Positions 1 to 8,563 of a stretch of DNA of 64,000 bases are shown here, piece by piece (within the stretch, counting starts at the first letter, position 1; every line of letters starts with the position of its first letter). This stretch comes from Sporosarcina sp. Marseille-Q4943 (GTDB lineage: Bacteria; Bacillota; Bacilli; Bacillales_A; Planococcaceae). The notes under the pieces are model-generated. The model made no database searches. It was given only the letters and a program-made list of their open reading frames with translations, and was not told the DNA's origin. Made by a program: the position numbers and the translations under genes. The stretch covers positions 310,001-374,000 of the forward strand of contig NZ_OX031157.1 of NCBI RefSeq assembly GCF_943736995.1. The letters run 5' to 3'.

Positions 1-1337
1 TATGGCTTCATCGCTTCCGCGGACATATCATTGACGAGCTTATTGAGGCGTTGGAGACGTTCCTTTTTCACTTCCATCGGTATGTTGTCCACCATCTTGG
101 CAGCAGGAGTACCTTCCCGCGGAGAATAAATATACGTATAAGCCATTTCGAATCCGACTTCCTTATACAAAGAAAGCGTTTCTTCAAACTGCTCGTCCGT
201 TTCATTCGGGAAGCCAACGATGATATCCGTTGTCAACGTGACATTCGGGATGGCAGCCTTAATTTTACCGACAAGCTCTAAAAACTGTTCCCTTGAATAT
301 TTCCTTGCCATAATCTTTAAAATATCGCTTGAACCCGATTGGACAGGCAAATGGATATGATCGAGCAAGTTTCCGCCTTTTGCTAGAACTTCAATGAGAT
401 GATCGTCGAAGTCTCTTGGATGGCTCGTCGTAAAGCGGATACGTGGGATATCAATCTGACGAAGGTCATCCATCAAATCCCCTAGGCGATAATCGATATC
501 GTCAAAATCTTTGCCGTACGCATTGACGTTTTGCCCAAGGAGGGTGATTTCCTTATACCCATGTGCAGCGAGCTGTCTGACTTCCTGAATGATGTCTTTA
601 GGACGTCTACTACGCTCTTTTCCTCTCGTGTACGGCACGATGCAATACGTACAGAACTTGTCGCAGCCATACATGATGTTGACCCAAGCTTTTATATTTC
701 CATGTCTGACTTTTGGAAGGTTTTCAATGATGTCCCCTTCCTTCGACCACACTTCGACGACCATTTCTTTGGACATATATGCTTCGTGCAGGATATTCGG
801 CAATCTATGGATATTATGTGTCCCGAAAATCATATCGACTTGATCGTATGTTTGCAGGATTTTATTGACGACAGATTCCTCTTGCGACATGCAACCGCAT
901 ACCCCAATGAGCAAATCCGGTCTTTCAAGCTTCAACGGCTTCAGATGTCCCAATTCACCAAACACCTTGTTTTCCGCATTTTCCCGGATTGCACAAGTAT
1001 TCAAAAGAATGACGTCTGCATCATCCACCGTGTTCGTCGCTTCGTATCCCAAGCTTGTGAAGATGCCAGCCATTACTTCGGTATCATGTTCGTTCATTTG
1101 ACAACCGTATGTACGGATATAAAATTTACGTCCATCGCCCATTCCACGAAAGCGTTCTTCGATTTGGAAATCGTCGTGGTAGGCAATTTCCTCTTTTCCT
1201 CGTTTTTTTGCTTCCTTCAAGGATGGAGGTGTATAGACAGTCTCAAAATATTTACTATAGTCCTTTTCCGGTGCAGATCCAGTTTTGACTGAATCCGGTT
1301 TGACAAGCCCGGCTTCCAGGCGTTGTTCTTCATTCAT
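1..1337 (-). CDS. miaB: tRNA-2-methylthio-N6-dimethylallyladenosine synthase MiaB (partial, C-terminus outside window)
   Basis: Radical-SAM methylthiotransferase that converts i6A37 to ms2i6A37 in tRNAs reading UNN codons. I translated the open minus-strand frame from the ATG at 1337, which follows a GAAGGGGAAG ribosome site; it stays open to base 1. Visible are the N-terminal UPF0004 domain with its cysteines (YGCQMN, NTCAIRE, GVCGCM) and the radical-SAM cluster motif CDKFCTYC. About 445 residues are present; the C-terminal TRAM region lies outside. The N-terminal extension of roughly 65 residues before YGCQMN is usual in Bacillales MiaB. The first gene in transcription order downstream of the 820-bp repeat-containing gap. 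Confidence 0.95.
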   Translation of the reverse strand, partial: MNEEQRLEAGLVKPDSVKTGSAPEKDYSKYFETVYTPPSLKEAKKRGKEEIAYHDDFQIEERFRGMGDGRKFYIRTYGCQMNEHDTEVMAGIFTSLGYEATNTVDDADVILLNTCAIRENAENKVFGELGHLKPLKLERPDLLIGVCGCMSQEESVVNKILQTYDQVDMIFGTHNIHRLPNILHEAYMSKEMVVEVWSKEGDIIENLPKVRHGNIKAWVNIMYGCDKFCTYCIVPYTRGKERSRRPKDIIQEVRQLAAHGYKEITLLGQNVNAYGKDFDDIDYRLGDLMDDLRQIDIPRIRFTTSHPRDFDDHLIEVLAKGGNLLDHIHLPVQSGSSDILKIMARKYSREQFLELVGKIKAAIPNVTLTTDIIVGFPNETDEQFEETLSLYKEVGFEMAYTYIYSPREGTPAAKMVDNIPMEVKKERLQRLNKLVNDMSAEAMKP

Positions 1338-1390
1338 GCAAAAACTTCCCCTTTCTTCAAACCTTGTGGGAATTGAACAGATTCGACTTC

Positions 1391-1419
1391 ATTATACATG
1401 AACATCTTACTAGTTTGAA
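1391..1419 (-). promoter_or_regulatory. possible sigma-A promoter of miaB
   Basis: On the minus strand a TTCAAA -35-like hexamer (1414-1419) and a perfect TATAAT -10 (1391-1396) are separated by 17 bp, about 54 bp upstream of the miaB ATG. The -35 is weak. The rest of 1338-1530 shows nothing else I can name. Confidence 0.5.
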
Positions 1420-1530
1420 GTGGCGTGTTTTTTTTCACTTCTGGAATTCAGTAGTTTTAGGCAACTGTGTGACAAGATAACGGATTCTCTACAAAACGTT
1501 ATTTATAAGAACAGATGTTAATAAAAACTT

Positions 1531-1653
1531 TGATTTCCGCTCTAGGTGGACGCTTTCCGCGGGCACGGCTTCAGCCGCTTCCTTCGCTTTGCTCAGTCCA
1601 GGGTCTTCAGCTCGTGCTGTTCCCGCAGGAGTCGCCACCTTCCGCTCCAATCA
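1531..1653. repeat. dispersed palindromic repeat, copy A
   Basis: Imperfect palindrome of about 123 bp bounded by TGATT (1531-1535) and AATCA (1649-1653). It holds the family core CTTTCCGCGGGC (from 1553) and TTCCCGCAGGAGTCGCC (around 1620-1636). The outer arms AGGTGG (1544-1549) and CCACCT (1635-1640) are complementary. It shares the core with copies at 1901-2123, 24051-24179 and 32160-32250. No ORF is credible here. It looks like a REP/MITE-type element or a structured RNA; mobility is inferred only from its dispersal. Confidence 0.8.
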
Positions 1654-1843
1654 ACAGAACTAGCCAGCAAATTAAACATTTCAATAAAGACAATATTAAA
1701 CATCAGATTGTCAGAATGACCTGCAATGCGGTCTAATAAATAATCTATAGATTACTCATAGCGGAATCGATTTGAAAGGTGCATGCTTTTTATAAGTAAT
1801 CACTGTAGTTTTTAATAATTGGGTATTTTATTAAAACCAATAG

Positions 1844-1885
1844 AAAAACAAGTGAAGGTACCTGTTTCGCCACCTTCACTTGTTT
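1844..1885 (-). terminator. intrinsic terminator, probably of spoVS
   Basis: Perfect 14-bp stem (1846-1859 with 1872-1885, core CAAGTGAAGGT) followed on the minus strand by TTTTT. It lies about 270 bp past the spoVS stop codon, with repeat copy B between the two. Confidence 0.8.
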
Positions 1886-1900
1886 AAGTAGGAAAATATA

Positions 1901-2123
1901 GAAAATCGCCAGAAAAGGCGAGACTCCTGCGGGAAAAGCGTTAGCCGAAGACCCCGCAGGCAAAGCCGTTACGAAGAACGGATTTTGCGACCATAAGCGA
2001 TAGCGTTGGGAGCAGCGGATGTATAAATTCTGCGAAGAACGCAGAATTTATACAAATCGAACCCTTGGCTGTTCGATTGGCTAAGGCAACGCCCGCGGAA
2101 AGCGAGCCGTTCTGGCGATTTTC
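1901..2123. repeat. dispersed palindromic repeat, copy B, with extra hairpin modules
   Basis: A 223-bp element with perfect 14-bp terminal inverted repeats, GAAAATCGCCAGAA (1901-1914) and its complement (2110-2123). Inside is the family core in the opposite orientation to copy A (GACTCCTGCGGGAA and CCGCGGAAAGCGAG). Its centre carries further palindromes: CCGTT-ACGAAG-AACGG near 1967-1982, a long hairpin at 2023-2051 (ATAAATTCTGC/GCAGAATTTAT), and AATCGAACCCTT-N4-GTTCGATT at 2055-2078. The last is nearly identical to a hairpin at 5122-5145. Confidence 0.8.
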
Positions 2124-2157
2124 GGTCTTTCGAGTAGCTAACTATTACATTTCTTTC

Positions 2158-2430
2158 TTAACTTCTTTTTCTCTTTTCCACTAACAGCTTCAAAGCTGTT
2201 CTACCTTCGCCGTTAATTTCAATATCGGTAAATGCCGGGGCGCATACGAGGTCGCTTCCGCTTGGGGCGACGAAGCCACGTGCTATCGCGACCGCTTTAA
2301 TGGCTTGGTTCAACGCGCCGGCGCCGACGGCCTGCATTTCCGCATACCCTTGATCCCTGATTACCGCTACGAGTGCTCCTGCGACGGAATTCGGATTAGA
2401 GCGGGATGATACCTTCAATGGACTCACCAT
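2158..2430 (-). CDS. spoVS: stage V sporulation protein S
   Basis: Small protein (90 aa) of the SpoVS family, an Alba-like fold expressed early in sporulation and needed for progress to stage V; B. subtilis SpoVS is 86 aa. Nearly the whole sequence is the conserved block: LKVSSRSNPNSVAGAL at the N-terminus, then AVGAGALNQAIKAVAIARG and VAPSGSDL in the centre. The start follows a strong AAGGAGG site. It lies between ymdB and miaB as in B. subtilis, although tdh and kbl, which lie between spoVS and miaB there, are missing. Its own promoter was not identified. Confidence 0.97.
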   Translation of the reverse strand: MVSPLKVSSRSNPNSVAGALVAVIRDQGYAEMQAVGAGALNQAIKAVAIARGFVAPSGSDLVCAPAFTDIEINGEGRTALKLLVEKRKRS

Positions 2431-2514
2431 GTTTCCTCCTTGTTTTCACGATGTCTATGGAATGTATTTATCCATAAGTCATCTTATGAAAAGAAGGAGA
2501 TGATTAGACTCACT

Positions 2515-3312
2515 TCATGCTTCGAATCGGTGATCATCATTGATCATAATTCGCTCAATAGCGACCGCTTTCCCAGTTTGGTCATTTAACTCAACGAACA
2601 ACCCGCTCAATTGAGCACGACCTCTTTTCGGCACTTCAAACCGGACAGGCAAATTCGTACGGAATCGATAGATGACATCTTCTTTCTTCATCCCTAGAAT
2701 TTCATCATACGGCCCTGTCATTCCGGCATCCGTCAAATAAGCCGTACCTCCCGGTAAAATTCGGTCGTCTGCCGTTTGGACATGTGTATGGGTCCCTACG
2801 ACTACGGATGCTTTCCCATCCAAATGCCATCCCATTGCAATTTTTTCACTGGTCGCCTCTGCGTGGAAATCGACAAATATGAGCGGAGAAATCTTGCTGG
2901 CCTCTTCTATCAATTCTTCTGCCTTTTCAAATGGATCGCCGTGAGGGGGGAGGAATGTGCGGCCATGTAGATTGATGACTGACAACGTCACGCCATTTTT
3001 CGTAATTGTTGTCATGCCTTTACCAGGCGCCTCGTCTGAGAAGTTTGCTGGACGTATTAAATAGTCGGTGTCATCGATGAAATCGTAAATTTCCTTCTGA
3101 TCCCACGTATGATTACCCATTGTCACGACATCGACTCCCGAACGGAGAAGGTCATCAAAAATCGCCTTTGTAATCCCTCTTCCTGAAGCGGCATTCTCCC
3201 CATTGGCAATGACTACATCCGCCTTATATTTTCTTTTCAAGCGTGCGATATGATCAAACACCATGTCCCTTCCGATTGACCCTACGATATCACCAATAAA
3301 AATAACTTTCAT
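2515..3312 (-). CDS. ymdB: YmdB-type metallophosphoesterase (TIGR00282 family)
   Basis: Dinuclear-metal phosphoesterase that hydrolyses 2',3'-cyclic nucleotide monophosphates in vitro; in B. subtilis it affects the switch between motility and biofilm. At 265 aa it matches the family length. Metal-binding motifs appear in order: GDIVGS (residues 7-12), NGENAASGRG (about 38-47), GNHTWD (about 66-71), DFHAEATSE (about 148-156) and GTHTHVQTAD (about 173-182). It follows rny, but a terminator hairpin lies between the two genes. Function is by family homology. Confidence 0.95.
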   Translation of the reverse strand: MKVIFIGDIVGSIGRDMVFDHIARLKRKYKADVVIANGENAASGRGITKAIFDDLLRSGVDVVTMGNHTWDQKEIYDFIDDTDYLIRPANFSDEAPGKGMTTITKNGVTLSVINLHGRTFLPPHGDPFEKAEELIEEASKISPLIFVDFHAEATSEKIAMGWHLDGKASVVVGTHTHVQTADDRILPGGTAYLTDAGMTGPYDEILGMKKEDVIYRFRTNLPVRFEVPKRGRAQLSGLFVELNDQTGKAVAIERIMINDDHRFEA

Positions 3313-3360
3313 AATTGTAACCTCTTTCTACTTATACGAACTTCTTTGGAAACGATAAGA

Positions 3361-3394
3361 AAAAGACTCCTGAACCATGGCTGGACAGGAGTCA
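3361..3394 (-). terminator. terminator-like hairpin after rny
   Basis: Stem GACTCCTG/CAGGAGTC (3366-3373 with 3387-3394) followed on the minus strand by TTTTTC, directly after the rny stop codon. It could limit readthrough into ymdB. Confidence 0.8.
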
Positions 3395-3400
3395 TTTTCA

Positions 3401-4978
3401 TCATTTTGCATATTCGACTGCACGCGTTTCGCGAATGACCGTCACTTTGATGTGACCCGGATAATCGAGTTCCTCCTCGATCCGTTTCCTAATATCCCTG
3501 GCCAAGCGATGCGCTGTAATATCATCGATCTGGTCCGGTCGGACAATAATTCGGACTTCACGGCCAGCTTGGATAGCGAATGATTTCTCTACGCCTTCAT
3601 ATGATTCCGAAATTTCCTCAAGTTTCTGCAGCCTACGAATGTAGTTTTCCAGAGTTTCACTTCTCGCACCTGGTCTTGCCGCAGATAATGCATCTGCCGC
3701 AGCAACCAATACTGCAATGACTGATGTCGCTTCCTCATCTCCATGATGGGATGCGATACTGTTGATGACAACTGGGTGTTCCTTGTATTTCGTTGCCAGC
3801 TCGACCCCGATTTGGACATGGCTTCCTTCGACTTCATGGTCGATCGCCTTACCGATATCGTGGAGAAGGCCTGCACGTCTTGCAAGGGTGACGTCCTCGC
3901 CAACCTCGGCTGCCAATAGTCCCGCAAGATAAGCGACTTCAACAGAGTGCTTCAGGACGTTTTGACCGTAGCTTGTACGGAAGTGCAACCTTCCAAGGAT
4001 TTTGATCAGATCCGGATGCAGATTATGAACTCCTACATCAAATGTAGTCTGTTCCCCTTTTTCGCGGATCAACTCATCTACTTCCCTACGGGCCTTATCC
4101 ACCATCTCTTCAATACGCGCCGGGTGTATCCTGCCATCTTGCACGAGCTTTTCTAGTGCGAGACGGGCAGTTTCGCGACGTACTGGATCGAAGCCTGAAA
4201 GTATTACCGCTTCTGGCGTATCGTCGATGATCAAATCAATACCAGTCAATGTTTCCAAAGTTCTGATATTACGCCCTTCCCTTCCGATGATACGGCCTTT
4301 CATTTCATCGTTTGGCAAGTTCACGACAGATACGGTTGTTTCTGCAACATGGTCTGCTGCAAAACGTTGCAATGCAAGGGATAGGATTTCACGAGCTTTC
4401 TTTTCGGATTCCTCTTTTGCACGTTGCTCCGATTCTTTCGTCATGACGGCGATATCTGTGGAAAGCTCCTTCTCGACATCATCCAAAATGATCCGTTTCG
4501 CTTCATCTCTAGTAAGAGCAGAGATTCTTTCAAGTTCCGTCTGTTGCATGGCAACAAGATCTTCCGCCTTGCGTTCCATTTGTTCAATATGCTGTTGTCT
4601 ACTGGAAAGCGCGTCATCTTTGCGTTCCAGTCCTGCTTCTCTTTTATTGAGAGCATCATCCTTGCGGTCAAGATTTTCTTCCCGTTGCAAAAGACGGTTT
4701 TCCTGTTTTTGCAGTTCCGCTCTTCGTTCACGGATTTCTGATTCCGCTTCAATTCTCAGTTTGTGATTTTCATCTTTCGCTTCTAAGAGTGCCTCTTTTT
4801 TCATAGCCTCCGCTTCACGTTTCGCATCTTCTACGATTTGTTCGGCAGAGTTTTTGGCACCCGTCACTCTTGAATCATTCACCTTTTTGATAACTAAATA
4901 GATAACAACTGCACCGACGAACAGACCGAGCAAAGCGGAGATGATGTTTCCGATGATTCCATCTGGCATCCAGGTCAC
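3401..4978 (-). CDS. rny: ribonuclease Y
   Basis: Membrane-anchored endoribonuclease that initiates decay of many mRNAs and forms the core of the degradosome-like network in Bacilli. The 525-aa sequence shows an N-terminal membrane helix (about 6-30), a long charged coiled coil (about 40-210), a KH domain with [10 protein letters not shown] (228-237) and an HD domain with the metal pair H373-D374 in [13 protein letters not shown]. subtilis RNase Y is 520 aa. The upstream AGGAGGTGACC ribosome site is excellent. The gene stands alone between a repeat-rich gap and its own terminator. Confidence 0.97.
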   Translation of the reverse strand: MTWMPDGIIGNIISALLGLFVGAVVIYLVIKKVNDSRVTGAKNSAEQIVEDAKREAEAMKKEALLEAKDENHKLRIEAESEIRERRAELQKQENRLLQREENLDRKDDALNKREAGLERKDDALSSRQQHIEQMERKAEDLVAMQQTELERISALTRDEAKRIILDDVEKELSTDIAVMTKESEQRAKEESEKKAREILSLALQRFAADHVAETTVSVVNLPNDEMKGRIIGREGRNIRTLETLTGIDLIIDDTPEAVILSGFDPVRRETARLALEKLVQDGRIHPARIEEMVDKARREVDELIREKGEQTTFDVGVHNLHPDLIKILGRLHFRTSYGQNVLKHSVEVAYLAGLLAAEVGEDVTLARRAGLLHDIGKAIDHEVEGSHVQIGVELATKYKEHPVVINSIASHHGDEEATSVIAVLVAAADALSAARPGARSETLENYIRRLQKLEEISESYEGVEKSFAIQAGREVRIIVRPDQIDDITAHRLARDIRKRIEEELDYPGHIKVTVIRETRAVEYAK

Positions 4979-5121
4979 CTCCTCCTGCTATTCTTTTCGT
5001 TTTCAGTCGGCTCGTATATTAACATTCAACATACTGCCATTATGATTTCATTGATGTGAAATTATACAATTCTAATTGTATCTATGAAAATTTGCGATGT
5101 CAAGGATTGTAAACAAAAGCG

Positions 5122-5174
5122 AATCGAACTGCGAAGGGTTCGATTTGCCGTATTTCTGCGGTTTTTGCAGAAAT
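5122..5174. repeat. two adjacent hairpin modules between rny and recA
   Basis: AATCGAACTGCGAAGGGTTCGATT at 5122-5145 forms an 8-bp stem, and ATTTCTGC/GCAGAAAT at 5152-5174 forms a second. The first, read in reverse complement, matches the 24-nt hairpin at 2055-2078 at 22 of 24 positions. The second resembles the hairpin at 2023-2051. Neither is followed by a T-tract, so they are not typical terminators. Confidence 0.7.
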
Positions 5175-5185
5175 TAAGGCAGGAT

Positions 5186-5256
5186 CTTGCCACCCGGAGT
5201 CTAGACGTAAACAAAAGCGAAGGGCGCCTGCATAGGGGCGACAGGCATAAGGCGAA
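5186..5256. repeat. about 71-bp direct repeat, copy 1
   Basis: Begins TTGCCACCCGGAGTCTAGACG and ends GGCATAAGGCGAA, with GGGCGCCTGC inside. It recurs with small changes at 5311-5382. A GTGGCA/TGCCAC hairpin (5265-5281) lies between the copies. Confidence 0.75.
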
Positions 5257-5310
5257 GATACGAAGTGGCAGTTTTTGCCACGTAGTAGCTTTAACTTATG
5301 ACCCCGAGCT

Positions 5311-5382
5311 CCTGCCACCCGGAGTCTAGACGATAACAAAAAGCGGAGGGCGCCTGCCTAGAGACGAAAGGCATAAGCTGAA
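5311..5382. repeat. about 72-bp direct repeat, copy 2
   Basis: Begins CCTGCCACCCGGAGTCTAGACG and ends GGCATAAGCTGAA, parallel to 5186-5256 at a period of about 125 bp. It abuts the recA terminator. No credible ORF covers it. Confidence 0.75.
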
Positions 5383-5383
5383 T

Positions 5384-5418
5384 GAAAACAAAACGGACTG
5401 CCCCTTATAGGCAGTCCG
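5384..5418 (-). terminator. recA intrinsic terminator
   Basis: Perfect 9-bp stem CGGACTGCC/GGCAGTCCG (5394-5402 with 5410-5418) followed on the minus strand by TTTTGTTTT, 10 bp after the recA stop. Confidence 0.9.
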
Positions 5419-5428
5419 CAAGTTACTC

Positions 5429-6493
5429 TTATTTTTCATCTTCTAAAAGCAATAGTTCCAGTTCGTCGTCTTCATCCTCGTCATGAGCTGCAATCACGTA
5501 GTTGGCTGCAGCCATTCCATAAGAAGCCCGAATTTTATTTGCGATTTCAGAACGGACATCCGGATTTTCCTTCAGGAATTGCTTAGCATTTTCACGTCCT
5601 TGACCAAGACGTTCCCCTTCATAGGAATACCATGCGCCGCTCTTTTGTACAATTTCAAGCTCAGCGCCAAGGTCAACGATTTCCCCTTCTCTGGAAATCC
5701 CTTCACCATACATGATATCTACTTCAGCAGTACGGAACGGAGGAGCGACTTTGTTTTTCACAACACGGATACGTGTTTTGTTACCCATGATGTCGTTCCC
5801 TTGCTTAATAGCTTCTCCGCGTCGTACTTCCAAGCGGACCGAAGAATAGAATTTCAAAGCACGGCCGCCCGGTGTCACTTCAGGATTCCCGAACATGACG
5901 CCGACTTTTTCACGGATTTGGTTGATGAAGACGGCAATCGTCTTCGATTTATTAATAGCGCCGGACAGTTTGCGAAGTGCTTGGGACATAAGACGAGCTT
6001 GCAAGCCGACGTGCGAGTCGCCCATTTCCCCTTCGATTTCCGCTTTTGGCACTAACGCTGCAACAGAGTCTACGACAACGATGTCAATTGCACCACTTCT
6101 GACGAGCGCTTCTGCAATTTCAAGCGCCTGTTCGCCAGTATCCGGTTGCGATAAAAGCAATTCGTCAATATTGACGCCCAGCTTTTGTGCATAGACAGGA
6201 TCCAATGCATGCTCCGCGTCGATGAAAGCGGCTTGTCCGCCTGAAGCTTGTACTTCCGCAATTGCGTGCAATGCTACTGTCGTCTTACCGGAACTTTCCG
6301 GTCCATAGATTTCAATGACACGTCCCCTTGGATAACCGCCAACCCCTAATGCTGCGTCGAGAGCAAGTGAGCCGGTAGAAGAAGTTGCAATCTCCCGATC
6401 GGTCTTTTCCCCCAATTTCATGACGGAACCTTTCCCGAATTGTTTTTCAATTTGTTTCAAAGCTTGGTCCAAAGCTGCTTTACGATCGCTCAA
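5429..6493 (-). CDS. recA: recombinase RecA
   Basis: ATP-dependent strand-exchange protein for homologous recombination and coprotease for LexA in the SOS response. Visible motifs are Walker [10 protein letters not shown] (64-72), the Walker B region [12 protein letters not shown], the loop [17 protein letters not shown] and [14 protein letters not shown]. The start is a TTG at 6493 behind GGGAGG. The 354-aa length is typical, and the C-terminus is a markedly acidic tail ([18 protein letters not shown]), as in many RecA proteins where the tail tempers activity. It is transcribed alone from an SOS-type promoter and ends at a strong terminator. Confidence 0.99.
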   Translation of the reverse strand: MSDRKAALDQALKQIEKQFGKGSVMKLGEKTDREIATSSTGSLALDAALGVGGYPRGRVIEIYGPESSGKTTVALHAIAEVQASGGQAAFIDAEHALDPVYAQKLGVNIDELLLSQPDTGEQALEIAEALVRSGAIDIVVVDSVAALVPKAEIEGEMGDSHVGLQARLMSQALRKLSGAINKSKTIAVFINQIREKVGVMFGNPEVTPGGRALKFYSSVRLEVRRGEAIKQGNDIMGNKTRIRVVKNKVAPPFRTAEVDIMYGEGISREGEIVDLGAELEIVQKSGAWYSYEGERLGQGRENAKQFLKENPDVRSEIANKIRASYGMAAANYVIAAHDEDEDDELELLLLEDEK

Positions 6494-6539
6494 AAACGAT
6501 TCCTCCCTTAAAAGGCCTTATTCTTTTCTTCCTGTCTCT

Positions 6540-6590
6540 ACTATACTCCTTTTATGAGAAATACTCAAATAAAAAACGAACGCTTATTCG
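6540..6590 (-). promoter_or_regulatory. recA promoter with LexA (SOS) box
   Basis: On the minus strand, CGAATAAGCGTTCG (6577-6590) matches the Bacillus SOS consensus CGAACRNRYGTTCG except one base in the left half-site. It is followed by TTGAGT (6563-6568), a 17-bp spacer and TATAGT (6540-6545), about 50 bp before the recA start. LexA repression of recA is the established arrangement in Bacillus. Confidence 0.85.
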
Positions 6591-6667
6591 ATTTATTTTA
6601 TCAAAATCCATTTTTAAATGAGAATGAGGGGTGAAAATCAATTTTAAATGAGAATATGCGGTAAAAC

Positions 6668-7918
6668 TTAATTTTCGGTTCCACGCTTCTTCATTTCTTT
6701 TATTAAGTAATAGAGGGCGAATCTGGCCGCACGTTTTCGATTGGCATTTCTGGAACCTGAAAGGCTGAGTTTAAATGTGTTCACTACTTCTCGACAAGCT
6801 ATCCCGATCCACACTGTGCCCATCGGTTTCCCATCATGCGGATCCGGTCCAGCTGCTCCCGTCAACCCGACGCCGATGTCCGAGCCGAATTTCCGTTTCA
6901 CATTCTGTGCGAGCGCTGCTGCGCATTCCGGACTGACAACGCCAAACTCATCAAGCAATGAAGCTGGAATATCCAGCTGATTCATCTTTGCCGTCTCATC
7001 ATAGACGACTACCCCGCCTTTTAAGGAAGAGCTGATGCCTGGTTCATCCGCCAACTCCGCCATGAATAGACCTGCCGTCAAACTTTCAGCGGCAGCGATT
7101 GTCAGCTTGTTTCCTAACAATAATTCAGCAGCTTTCGATGACAAGGTGTCTTCATCTATGCCATAAATGAATTCGCCTACTAATGAGCGTATTTCAGATT
7201 CTACAGGTGCTATCAGCTTTTGCGCCGCCTCAACCGATTCCGCCTTTGCCGTCAATCGCAATATGACCGAATCGGGTGATGCCAAAGGAGCGACAGTCGG
7301 ATTGGTCTGCTTCTCCAAAATCGATAGGACGCGATACTCAAGCTCTGCCTCTCCGATTCCGTAAAATTTCAACACTCGGGAAACGATAATTTCACGTTTG
7401 CCGGAAGCCCCTAATAAATAGGGAATCGCTTCTTTTTCAAACATCGGTTCCATTTCGTGCGGCGGTCCAGGCAATAATATATAACATTTGCCATTCTTAT
7501 CGATAGCCATGCCTGGTGCCATCCCGTAATTATTTGTCAAAACCTTCGATCCGGTAAGTACTAGCGCTTGCTTCTTATTGTTTTCAGTCATCGTCCTGCC
7601 TGTCCGCTTAAAGTAGGCTTCAATAGATGCTAATGCCGCATGATCGCTCTCAAGTTCTTCACCAAGCATTTTGGCAATGGTTTCTTTTGTTAAATCATCC
7701 TTTGTCGGTCCTAATCCTCCCGAAAAGATAATAACATCGGCACGATTTTGCGCAATTGTTATCGCTTCCTCCAACCTTTTGGGGTTGTCCCCGACGACCG
7801 TATGATAATACACATTAATGCCAACTTCAGCAAGACGCGCCGATATGAAGGCTGCGTTCGTATTTGTAATTTGGCCTAATAGAAGTTCTGAACCAACAGC
7901 GATGATTTCCGCTTTCAT
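6668..7918 (-). CDS. cinA: CinA-family protein (competence/damage-inducible)
   Basis: Two-domain protein: an N-terminal MoaB/MogA-like domain (about 1-170; starts MKAEIIAVGSELLLGQ, with FSGGLGPTKDD and LLPGPPHEM) and a C-terminal domain (about 255-410) with AAAESLTAGL, related to NMN/pyrophosphatase-type nucleotide amidases. At 416 aa it matches B. subtilis CinA. It directly follows pgsA (12-bp gap) and precedes recA, the conserved pgsA-cinA-recA order. The catalytic role in Bacillus is not firmly settled; pyridine-nucleotide salvage is inferred from the family. Confidence 0.95.
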   Translation of the reverse strand: MKAEIIAVGSELLLGQITNTNAAFISARLAEVGINVYYHTVVGDNPKRLEEAITIAQNRADVIIFSGGLGPTKDDLTKETIAKMLGEELESDHAALASIEAYFKRTGRTMTENNKKQALVLTGSKVLTNNYGMAPGMAIDKNGKCYILLPGPPHEMEPMFEKEAIPYLLGASGKREIIVSRVLKFYGIGEAELEYRVLSILEKQTNPTVAPLASPDSVILRLTAKAESVEAAQKLIAPVESEIRSLVGEFIYGIDEDTLSSKAAELLLGNKLTIAAAESLTAGLFMAELADEPGISSSLKGGVVVYDETAKMNQLDIPASLLDEFGVVSPECAAALAQNVKRKFGSDIGVGLTGAAGPDPHDGKPMGTVWIGIACREVVNTFKLSLSGSRNANRKRAARFALYYLIKEMKKRGTEN

Positions 7919-7930
7919 TACGACATCTCC

Positions 7931-8518
7931 TTACATGGAGTCGAGTAAGATCCTCCGGTTTTTATAGAAATAATCAGCCCCTGACCAAATTGTAAAGAAT
8001 AGGGCGATATAAAGCATGATGGAGCCGAATGGGAAGTTGATTGCTTCAAAGAAAATGTTGTTAAGGAGCAATGAAGCAATTGCAACAAGTTGTGTTGCTG
8101 TCTTAATCTTTCCTAATTGGTTTGCAGCCACAACTTCTCCGCCACCTGCGAGCAAGAGCCTCAGTCCGGTAACGGCAAATTCCCTGCTAATGATGATGAT
8201 AACGATCCATGAAGCGGCAGATCCCAATTCAACTAAAATGATTAGCGCAGCTGATACAAGAAGCTTATCTGCGAGCGGATCCAAAAATTTCCCCATGTTT
8301 GTGACGAGATTATGTTTTCTCGCTAAATGACCATCGAACCAGTCCGTCGCTGCCGCAATGATGAAAAGTAGCGCACCAATCAAATGCTCCACGGAGAGAA
8401 TCGTACCGCCGATTTCAAAAGACCCGAATCCAAAATCCACAACCATGAAGATAATAAATATAGGGATGAGGAAAATGCGGGATACCGTAATTTTATTTGG
8501 TAAATTCAATTGTCTCAC
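7931..8518 (-). CDS. pgsA: CDP-diacylglycerol--glycerol-3-phosphate 3-phosphatidyltransferase
   Basis: Integral membrane enzyme that makes phosphatidylglycerophosphate, the first committed step to phosphatidylglycerol. The CDP-alcohol phosphotransferase signature DxxDG(x2)AR(x8)G(x3)D(x3)D spans D59 to D84. Several hydrophobic segments and the 195-aa length fit the family. The gene precedes cinA as in other Bacilli; a terminator-like hairpin separates it from ymfM. Confidence 0.97.
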   Translation of the reverse strand: MRQLNLPNKITVSRIFLIPIFIIFMVVDFGFGSFEIGGTILSVEHLIGALLFIIAAATDWFDGHLARKHNLVTNMGKFLDPLADKLLVSAALIILVELGSAASWIVIIIISREFAVTGLRLLLAGGGEVVAANQLGKIKTATQLVAIASLLLNNIFFEAINFPFGSIMLYIALFFTIWSGADYFYKNRRILLDSM

Positions 8519-8534
8519 CTATCCTTCCAGAATG

Positions 8535-8559
8535 AAAAAAGTCATCTTTGTAGATGACT
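8535..8559 (-). terminator. terminator-like hairpin between ymfM and pgsA
   Basis: Stem AGTCATCT/AGATGACT (8540-8547 with 8552-8559) with a 4-nt loop, followed on the minus strand by TTTTT, just past the ymfM stop. pgsA may need readthrough or its own promoter. Confidence 0.7.
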
Positions 8560-8563
8560 ATTT

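Noticed and set aside
531..1292. Plus-strand ORF of 253 aa opposite miaB
   Set aside because: It is antisense to the clear MiaB reading frame, with no recognisable domain or credible ribosome site.
1515..1736. Plus-strand ORF over repeat copy A
   Set aside because: It consists largely of the palindromic element; similar chance ORFs arise in copy C.
5084..5339. Short ORFs on both strands between rny and recA
   Set aside because: They cover the direct repeats and hairpins, lack ribosome sites and resemble no protein.
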